Position numbers and translations under genes: made by a program. From positions 1 through 5,177 of the forward strand of contig DASWIV010000208.1 of assembly GCA_036397475.1 (NCBI GenBank): a stretch of DNA of 5,177 nucleotides, read 5' to 3'. The stretch is from DASWIV01 sp036397475 (GTDB taxonomy: Bacteria; JAJVIF01; JAPKYR01). Position 1 is the stretch's first letter. The number at the start of each line of letters is the position of its first letter. The notes below the pieces were generated by a model. It had not been told where the DNA came from. It saw only the letters and a program-made list of their open reading frames with translations, and did no database searches. Shown here in pieces: positions 1 through 5,177 of this stretch.

Positions 1-2
1 TG

Positions 3-185
3 CTCGTAATCTGGAGGCATCGCTCCAATCTGATCCGCCTTTCAAAAGGAACCGAACCCAGGATCGGCGATGGAAAATCCAAACCTGCCAGGGAAGAGAA
101 AATAATTATTTCAGCTGAAGGCAATGGTAAATCCAGCCCGGGTATCGAAGCGGAAAGAACTGATGAAGTCGAGGAAAGTGTGTGA
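3..185 (+). CDS. plsY: PlsY, acyl-phosphate:glycerol-3-phosphate acyltransferase, C-terminal end (5' truncated by window)
   Basis: The frame is open from the left edge to a TGA at 183-185 and gives 60 residues. The first 22 contain the PlsY C-terminal signature: IWRHRSNLIRLSKGTEPRIG, i.e. the last membrane-proximal stretch with H-R-S-N followed by the K-G-T-E block. PlsY is an integral inner-membrane enzyme that transfers an acyl group from acyl-phosphate to sn-glycerol-3-phosphate, making lysophosphatidate. The multi-pass membrane part lies upstream of the window. After the conserved block comes an unusual hydrophilic tail of about 38 residues, rich in Lys, Glu, Gly and Ser; family members usually end soon after the K-G-T-E block. 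The gene overlaps gpsA by one base, and gpsA supplies its substrate, which supports the call. The identification rests on a short but distinctive motif plus this context. The start and catalytic motifs cannot be seen. Confidence 0.88.
   Translation, partial: LVIWRHRSNLIRLSKGTEPRIGDGKSKPAREEKIIISAEGNGKSSPGIEAERTDEVEESV
171..176 (+). promoter_or_regulatory. Ribosome binding site for gpsA
   Basis: GAGGAA lies inside the last codons of plsY, 8 bases before the ATG at 185. This spacing fits the ATG better than the in-frame GTG at 182, which would leave only 5 bases. The site therefore supports ATG 185 as the gpsA start. Its position inside plsY suggests translational coupling of the two genes. 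Confidence 0.7.
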
Positions 186-1186
186 TGAGCGCCGCGAACG
201 ATTTCGATATTGCGGTGGTTGGTGCCGGGGCATGGGGGACAACGATCTCAACGCTTCTCGCCCGGAACGGCCACATGGTACTTCTCTGGGCTTACGAGAC
301 GGAAATTGTCGGCGACATCAACAATAATCACCGCAATTCAACATACCTGCCAGATTTTGAACTGGACAAAAAAATCTGTGCAACCGATAACCTTTCAAGC
401 CTCCAGGGAATCAAAAAATTAATTATTGTAATACCATCCGAATTTTTTTCATCGACCTTCCTGCAACTTCGAGAATATATTTCCCCCGCCACCCAGGTGA
501 TATCGGCGACCAAGGGATTCATCGGGCACAACCTTGAACTTCCATGGGAAATGGTTTCCCAGGCTCTTCCCGAAAATAAAACCGGTGTACTCAGCGGACC
601 CAATCTTGCCCGCGAAATCGCGTCCGGCCTCCCTGCGATCAGCCTGATCGCTTCGAATGATGAAAAATTAATCATGGATTTCCAGTCGATATTATCGAGT
701 AATCGCTTCAGGGTGTATGGGGGAACAGACGTTATCGGGACCGGATTAGCGGGCGCTCTCAAAAATATCGTCGCCATAGCCGCGGGCATCGTCGATGGAA
801 TGGATCTTGGCGAAAATGCAATGGCTGCTCTTATTACCCGGGGACTTGCAGAAATCATCAAGCTGGCTGAATATCGAGGAGGCGACGTCCGCACGTTCTA
901 TGGCGTCAGCGGACTTGGGGACCTCATATGCACCTGCCAGAGCCGCCTGAGCCGCAACAATACTGTCGGACGCCTTATAGCGTCAGGCAAAAAACTCGAT
1001 GAGATACGGGGAATGACCCAGTCGGTAGCCGAAGGTATTTCAACAACACGGCATGTCCACGAGTACGCCATGAGGCATGAACTGGACCTCCCTATTACAG
1101 CGTCGATTTACAGGATCCTTTTTGAGAATGTCGATCCGACTTCCGAAATCACAGAATTAATGACTCGCAGCCTTAAAATGGAATAA
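185..1186 (+). CDS. gpsA: GpsA, NAD(P)-dependent glycerol-3-phosphate dehydrogenase
   Basis: This cytoplasmic enzyme reduces dihydroxyacetone phosphate to sn-glycerol-3-phosphate, the backbone precursor of phospholipids (EC 1.1.1.94). The ATG start gives 333 residues, normal for the family. The N-terminal Rossmann domain has the dinucleotide loop GAGAWGT at residues 13-19, then HRNSTYLP at 49-56, SATKG at 107-111 and SGPNLA at 137-142. The C-terminal helical domain has GALKNIVAIAAG (190-201) with catalytic Lys193 and Asn194, GLGDLICTC (243-251) with Asp246 and Thr250, SRNN (256-259) and EG (284-285). By alignment in mind with human GPD1, Lys110, Lys193, Asp246 and Arg257 match the known substrate-site residues, so the protein should be active. 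The stop of plsY and this ATG share one base (TGATG). An in-frame GTG at 182 would add one residue but has a poorer ribosome-site spacing. Nothing looks truncated or transferred. Confidence 0.97.
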   Translation: MSAANDFDIAVVGAGAWGTTISTLLARNGHMVLLWAYETEIVGDINNNHRNSTYLPDFELDKKICATDNLSSLQGIKKLIIVIPSEFFSSTFLQLREYISPATQVISATKGFIGHNLELPWEMVSQALPENKTGVLSGPNLAREIASGLPAISLIASNDEKLIMDFQSILSSNRFRVYGGTDVIGTGLAGALKNIVAIAAGIVDGMDLGENAMAALITRGLAEIIKLAEYRGGDVRTFYGVSGLGDLICTCQSRLSRNNTVGRLIASGKKLDEIRGMTQSVAEGISTTRHVHEYAMRHELDLPITASIYRILFENVDPTSEITELMTRSLKME

Positions 1187-1199
1187 ACTACCCTCTGCT

Positions 1200-2183
1200 A
1201 TGTCCACAAGGACACATTACTCTCCGGAGCATTCACAGATCACACTCGGTATTGTCACTCACAATTCAGCCGGACACATTGTCGCCTGCCTGAACTCTAT
1301 CCTGGAATTCATGGCGGATGCCCAGCCGACCATCGTAATAATCGATAACGCATCTACCGACAATACTGTCGGCACCATTAAAAATGCGGCGAAGAATTTC
1401 CCCTTCCCTGTCGAGTTGATACAACAACCCGAAAACTATGGCTTCGCATGGGCTGTCAACAGAATATGCGACCTGGCTCAGACGCACTGGATCTGCCTGT
1501 TGAATCCTGACGCCCGCCTTAAAAGTAACGTGTATCAATACGCGAGAGAAATCGAGCGCCGAATTCCGAACTGCGGTCCGATCGGAGGAATGTTTGTCGA
1601 TCCGGAAGGTAATCCGCAGGAATGTGGCGGAGCTTTCCCTACTCCAATGATGGCAATCTGGGACTGGTGCGGCCTCAGGAAGATCATCCCGAGGAGAAAC
1701 TGGTCCACAACCCTGAAATACAAATTCTCGTCCGAAGCCATCCCCCAGAAAATGGATTACCCTACGGGAGCATTCTGGCTGTTTCGCCGGGAAGTGTACC
1801 AGCGAGTGGGAAAATTCGACGAGAGGTTCTTCCTGTATTTCGAGGAGACAGATTTCGCGAAAAGGGCTCTGAAACAGGGCTGGCCGGCTTATGTTCATCC
1901 GAGGATTATTATTGAACATATAAAGGGAGCCTCTTTCCAGGCTACCCAGAGTTCAGCGGTTGGCGATCCACTGGCGATCTATTTCGAAAGCCTGTTTAAA
2001 TACCTTTTCAAACATTTCAATAAACCCTGCGTAATTTTTACCGCGGCTGCCATCCGGAATTTTCTGAACCTGAGAAAATTTATTTATAAAAACGAAAAAT
2101 CCGCCAAGGTCCTTGACGCATTCACGGAAGGCTCATCCAGGGCCCTGGGTTATGAGGAGTTAAATCACCGGCAGGAAAAATAA
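1200..2183 (+). CDS. GT2-family glycosyltransferase, rhamnosyltransferase-like
   Basis: The product is a 327-residue inverting GT-A fold glycosyltransferase of the COG1216 / WbbL-RfbF type, which adds a sugar from a nucleotide-sugar to a lipid-linked or polysaccharide acceptor at the cytoplasmic face of the membrane. Visible motifs are the first beta strand IVTHNS (18-23), the nucleotide-binding IIDNASTDNT (47-56), NYGFAWAVN (79-87), the metal-binding LLNPD (100-104), the acceptor-side block GAFWLFRREVYQRVGKFDERFF (190-211, broken here only for reference) followed by EETDF (215-219), and H240 with KGAS (242-245). The C-terminal part (about 257-300) is aromatic and basic, consistent with peripheral membrane attachment; there is no clear transmembrane helix or signal peptide. 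The gene starts 13 bases after gpsA on the same strand, so co-transcription is likely. No good Shine-Dalgarno precedes ATG 1200, and no better in-frame start is visible upstream. Rhamnose is only the commonest donor among relatives, so donor and acceptor are not determined. Confidence 0.9.
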   Translation: MSTRTHYSPEHSQITLGIVTHNSAGHIVACLNSILEFMADAQPTIVIIDNASTDNTVGTIKNAAKNFPFPVELIQQPENYGFAWAVNRICDLAQTHWICLLNPDARLKSNVYQYAREIERRIPNCGPIGGMFVDPEGNPQECGGAFPTPMMAIWDWCGLRKIIPRRNWSTTLKYKFSSEAIPQKMDYPTGAFWLFRREVYQRVGKFDERFFLYFEETDFAKRALKQGWPAYVHPRIIIEHIKGASFQATQSSAVGDPLAIYFESLFKYLFKHFNKPCVIFTAAAIRNFLNLRKFIYKNEKSAKVLDAFTEGSSRALGYEELNHRQEK

Positions 2184-2188
2184 AAAAA

Positions 2189-2206
2189 ACCACGCACGAG
2201 CGTGGT
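2189..2206. terminator. Bidirectional intrinsic terminator between convergent genes
   Basis: A 7-bp GC-rich perfect stem (ACCACGC pairing with GCGTGGT) encloses a 4-base loop (ACGA). Read on the minus strand it lies 21 bases past the oxidoreductase stop. It is followed at once by seven T, one A and five more T (complement of 2176-2188), which is an excellent Rho-independent terminator. Read on the plus strand it lies 5 bases past the glycosyltransferase stop, but the following bases are only moderately T-rich (CTTCATTTGCTGTTTTATT), so termination in that direction should be weaker. Confidence 0.88.
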
Positions 2207-2227
2207 CTTCATTTGCTGTTTTATTGT

Positions 2228-5177
2228 CTACTTATCCGCCGTTACAGGTTCAGCCTTCTTTTCCGCCATCCTCTTATAATATTCCCATCGTTCTACATAT
2301 TGCTGCTTCAATAATTCACTCAGCATTTTTGCCTCGTCGGGGAACGACTCGTGAAGGCTTGCGTACCGGTTCTCCCTGAGGAGGAGATCGTCAAGATCCA
2401 TATCCGGATCCTTGCTGTCCAGCGTGAACGGATTTTTGCCTTCCAGCTTAAGGAGTGGGTTATAGCGGTAGAGCGGCCAGTATCCTGTCCTTACGGCAAG
2501 CTCCATTTCATACTGCGTGCTTTTCATACCCGTATCTTTTATCCCGTGAGCGATACATGGCGAATAGGCGATGATGAGTGATGGTCCGGGATATTTCTCC
2601 GCTTCATCGAAAACTTTGATCAGGTGGTTACGGTTCGCGCCCATCGACACTGTCGCCACGTAAACATACCCGTAGGTCATGATTATCGCGCCAAGATCCT
2701 TCTTCGCGGTTTTCTTACCTGAATACGCGAACTTGGCGACAGCCCCGGTCGGCGACGCTTTCGACGATTGCCCCCCGGTATTCGAGTAAACTTCTGTATC
2801 CAGTACGAGAATATTTACATCCTCGTTCATCGCCATTACATGATCAAGCCCTCCAAATCCTATATCGTACGCCCATCCGTCTCCGCCGATCGCCCATATC
2901 GACTTCTTCGTGAACATATCCCTGTCTTTGTAAATGTCCTCGAGCAGCCTGTTTCCTTTTGCTTCCTTTTTGAGAATTTCAGCCATCTTGTCACCGGCTT
3001 CTCTCGATTTCTCTCCGTCATCAAAGCCGTCAAGCCATTCTCCCATGGCATTTTTCAGGTCATCCGAGATCCCCGACTCAATCGCTTTCCTGGCATCATT
3101 TGCGATCCGGTGACGCCTCTGGTCATGCGACAATTTCATTCCGAATGCGTACTCCGCGTTATCCTCGAACAATGAATTCGCCCACGCAGGTCCGTGTCCC
3201 TGTTCATTTGTCGTGAACGGAATCGCGGGAGCGCTTCCCCCGTATATCGACGAGCATCCGGTAGCATTGGCGATCAGCAGCCGGTCGCCGAACAACTGGG
3301 TGAGCAGCTTGTAATACGGAGTCTCGCCGCATCCCGCGCAGGCGCCATGGAATTCAAACAGCGGCTTGACCATCTGGCTGCCGGTTACCACGGTCTTTTT
3401 CATCAAACCGGATTTTTCTGATACTGTTGTGGCAAATGCCCAGTTATCGATTTCGGTTTCCATCTCACGTTCGAGTGTAGACCATTCGAGCGCATCGGCT
3501 TTTTCAGCATCCTTGTTCACAGGACATGCATCGATGCAGTTATAACAGCCCGTGCAATCCATAACGCTTATCTGCAGCCTGTAATCGAGGCCCTGAAGTG
3601 CCCTGCCCTTCGTCGGCATTGTAATGAACGATTTCGGAGCTTTCGATTTTTCATCTTCATTGACAAGAATAGGCCTGATAACCGAATGAGGACACACAAA
3701 GGCGCAGACACTGTCCATGTTACAGGTTTCCGGATTCCACCTTGGAACCTTGTCCGCGATTCCTCTTTTTTCATACTTCGTGGTCTCCAACGGGAATGAG
3801 CCATCGGGACCTGTTATCACATACTCACCGTCCAGTGGCGCGGCAAATGCGCTGACTGGAAGTTTGTCGCCCATCATCGCATTCATGACACGCATCACAT
3901 TTGTAACCCATGCCGGTTCATCGAAAATTGCGTCGGGCTCTAGCTCCGCATCAGCCCAGCGGTCCGGCACCTTAACCTCAAATAATCCATCCGCAGCCAT
4001 ATCGACTGCCCTGAAATTCATCTCGACTATTTCCCTTCCGCGATGCCCGTACTGCTTTTCGATTCCCTTCTTGAGGGACTTGACCGCGTCATCAAACGGT
4101 ATAACTTCTGCCAGCTTGAAAAACACTGTCTGCATGATCATATTGATGCGCCCGCCAAGCCCGACTTCCCTGGCCATCTTAACGGCGTCGATCGAATACA
4201 CTTTAATTTTGTTCTGCGCAAAAAACCTCTTCACCGATCCGGGAAACATCCGCTCGAAATCTTCCTCCGTCCATGGACAGTTTATTACGAATGTTCCGCC
4301 CTTTTTCAGGTCGTTGACCATCTCGTATCTGCCCATGTAAGAGGGATTGTGGCACGCGACATAGTCAGCGACATTTACAAGGTAATGCCCGCGTATTGGG
4401 CTGTCGCTGAACCTGAGATGGCTTATTGTCACTCCGCCGGATTTCTTCGCGTCGTACGCGAAATATCCCTGGGTATACTTTTCCGTCTGATCGCCGATAA
4501 TTTTGATCGCCGCTTTATTCGCGCTGACCGTACCGTCCGATCCGAATCCCCAGAATTTACATCTCACCGTGCCTTTAGGTGTCGTATCGATTCCCTCGAG
4601 GAGCGGCAACGACGTGTAAGTCACATCGTCGAGAATTCCAACCGTGAAATGATTTTTCGGAGTGTGCTGCTTCATATTATCGAAAACGGCCTTGACCATT
4701 GTCGGGGTAAAATCTTTCGACGATAATCCGTACCTTCCGCCATAAATATCAGCTTCGCGTCCAGCTTCCTTGAAAGTCGTGGCGACATCCATGTAAAGCG
4801 GGTCTCCGATTGACCCCGGTTCCTTGGTCCGGTCAAGGGTGGTAATTCTCTTTGCCGACCGTGGGATAGCATCCAGAATGTGCTTGGCTGACCACGGCCT
4901 GTACAATCTTACCTTTACGATTCCAACCTTCTCTCCCTCGACTTCACGAAGATAATCCACAGCCTCCTGAGCGACATCCGCTGCGGACGCCATCAGTACC
5001 ACAACCCTGTCAGGCTCAGGATCTCCCACATAATCAAAGAGATTGTAACTGCGTCCCAGTACTTCGCTTACGGTTCTCATCACATCGGCAATTATCAGTG
5101 GAGCCGCGTTGTAATAAGGATTCGCTGCTTCCCTTGCCTGGAAAAATATATCCGGATTCTGCGCAGTTCCCCTCAGG
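2228..5177 (-). CDS. nifJ: Pyruvate:ferredoxin (flavodoxin) oxidoreductase, single-chain (5' truncated by window)
   Basis: This cytoplasmic enzyme oxidatively decarboxylates pyruvate with CoA to acetyl-CoA and CO2, passing electrons to ferredoxin or flavodoxin (EC 1.2.7.1). The frame is open to the right edge, giving 982 residues. The GTG at 5083 is internal, because RGTAQNPDIFFQARE, a conserved domain I block, lies upstream of it in frame. About 200 N-terminal residues, with the pyruvate-binding part of domain I, are missing. In fragment numbering: domain II about 50-165; gamma-type domain III about 202-400 (GFGSDGTVSANK, 210-221); EKR motif 469-471; ferredoxin domain about 480-560; TPP-binding domain about 605-925. 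Proximal-cluster cysteines are 613, 616, 641 and 874. The TPP motif is GDGW (765-768) with SNTGGQ (798-803). The second ferredoxin motif is complete (C541, C544, C547, C551). The first reads C485-x2-D488-x2-C491-x3-C495, with Asp replacing a Cys. It ends at TAG 2228-2230 ahead of a strong terminator. The promoter is outside the window. Confidence 0.97.
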   Translation of the reverse strand, partial: LRGTAQNPDIFFQAREAANPYYNAAPLIIADVMRTVSEVLGRSYNLFDYVGDPEPDRVVVLMASAADVAQEAVDYLREVEGEKVGIVKVRLYRPWSAKHILDAIPRSAKRITTLDRTKEPGSIGDPLYMDVATTFKEAGREADIYGGRYGLSSKDFTPTMVKAVFDNMKQHTPKNHFTVGILDDVTYTSLPLLEGIDTTPKGTVRCKFWGFGSDGTVSANKAAIKIIGDQTEKYTQGYFAYDAKKSGGVTISHLRFSDSPIRGHYLVNVADYVACHNPSYMGRYEMVNDLKKGGTFVINCPWTEEDFERMFPGSVKRFFAQNKIKVYSIDAVKMAREVGLGGRINMIMQTVFFKLAEVIPFDDAVKSLKKGIEKQYGHRGREIVEMNFRAVDMAADGLFEVKVPDRWADAELEPDAIFDEPAWVTNVMRVMNAMMGDKLPVSAFAAPLDGEYVITGPDGSFPLETTKYEKRGIADKVPRWNPETCNMDSVCAFVCPHSVIRPILVNEDEKSKAPKSFITMPTKGRALQGLDYRLQISVMDCTGCYNCIDACPVNKDAEKADALEWSTLEREMETEIDNWAFATTVSEKSGLMKKTVVTGSQMVKPLFEFHGACAGCGETPYYKLLTQLFGDRLLIANATGCSSIYGGSAPAIPFTTNEQGHGPAWANSLFEDNAEYAFGMKLSHDQRRHRIANDARKAIESGISDDLKNAMGEWLDGFDDGEKSREAGDKMAEILKKEAKGNRLLEDIYKDRDMFTKKSIWAIGGDGWAYDIGFGGLDHVMAMNEDVNILVLDTEVYSNTGGQSSKASPTGAVAKFAYSGKKTAKKDLGAIIMTYGYVYVATVSMGANRNHLIKVFDEAEKYPGPSLIIAYSPCIAHGIKDTGMKSTQYEMELAVRTGYWPLYRYNPLLKLEGKNPFTLDSKDPDMDLDDLLLRENRYASLHESFPDEAKMLSELLKQQYVERWEYYKRMAEKKAEPVTADK

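Noticed and set aside
182..184. GTG as the gpsA start
   Set aside because: The ATG at 185 has better spacing (8 bases) from GAGGAA, and is the usual start type; the difference is one residue.
124..327. 67-codon plus-strand frame across the plsY-gpsA junction
   Set aside because: It overlaps the plsY end and the gpsA Rossmann motif in another frame, and has no family resemblance.
328..894. 188-codon open frame on the minus strand opposite gpsA
   Set aside because: It lies fully inside the well-supported gpsA gene, and the product has no recognisable motif; it is a shadow frame.
1266..1919. 217-codon open frame on the minus strand opposite the glycosyltransferase
   Set aside because: It is antisense to the conserved GT2 motifs, with no domain, ribosome site or neighbour to support it.
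2860..3051. 63-codon minus-strand frame inside the oxidoreductase
   Set aside because: It is an alternative frame within conserved coding sequence, basic and without motif support.
3717..4726. Two long overlapping plus-strand open frames (207 and 227 codons) opposite the oxidoreductase
   Set aside because: Both are antisense to highly conserved oxidoreductase sequence and overlap each other; their compositions look like reverse reading of that gene.
5081..5083. GTG at 5083 as the start of the oxidoreductase
   Set aside because: The frame continues upstream to the window edge with conserved domain I sequence (RGTAQNPD and following), so this codon is an internal Val.

Overview
The window holds ordinary bacterial core-metabolism genes on two convergent transcription units. 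It reads as part of a chromosome of roughly balanced G+C, and I see no mobile element, CRISPR array, RNA gene or phage-like cargo. A large pyruvate:ferredoxin oxidoreductase points to an anaerobic or facultatively anaerobic bacterium. The plsY-gpsA pair is a common bacterial phospholipid-synthesis arrangement. A glycosyltransferase of the rhamnosyltransferase-like GT2 type suggests cell-surface polysaccharide synthesis. The sequence alone does not let me name the phylum.

Plus strand (bases 3-2183): the last 60 codons of plsY (acyl-phosphate:glycerol-3-phosphate acyltransferase), then gpsA (glycerol-3-phosphate dehydrogenase, 333 aa) overlapping it by one base in TGATG, then a 327-aa GT2 glycosyltransferase 13 bases later. 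GpsA makes sn-glycerol-3-phosphate and PlsY acylates it to lysophosphatidate, so these two genes feed the same first step of membrane lipid synthesis. The glycosyltransferase is probably co-transcribed, but its acceptor is unknown.

Minus strand (bases 5177-2228): 982 codons of a single-chain pyruvate:ferredoxin (flavodoxin) oxidoreductase. Its N-terminal part, about 200 residues, lies beyond the right edge. The readable part runs from the end of domain I through the TPP-binding domain to the natural stop. The two units converge on a 44-base spacer holding a 7-bp hairpin. The hairpin is a textbook intrinsic terminator for the oxidoreductase and a weaker one for the plus-strand unit.

The most notable point is in the oxidoreductase. 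The first ferredoxin-type cluster motif reads C-x2-D-x2-C-x3-C, with Asp where the usual second Cys should be. That pattern is known from ferredoxins with a [3Fe-4S]/[4Fe-4S]-convertible cluster. I found no evidence of an undescribed multi-gene system.
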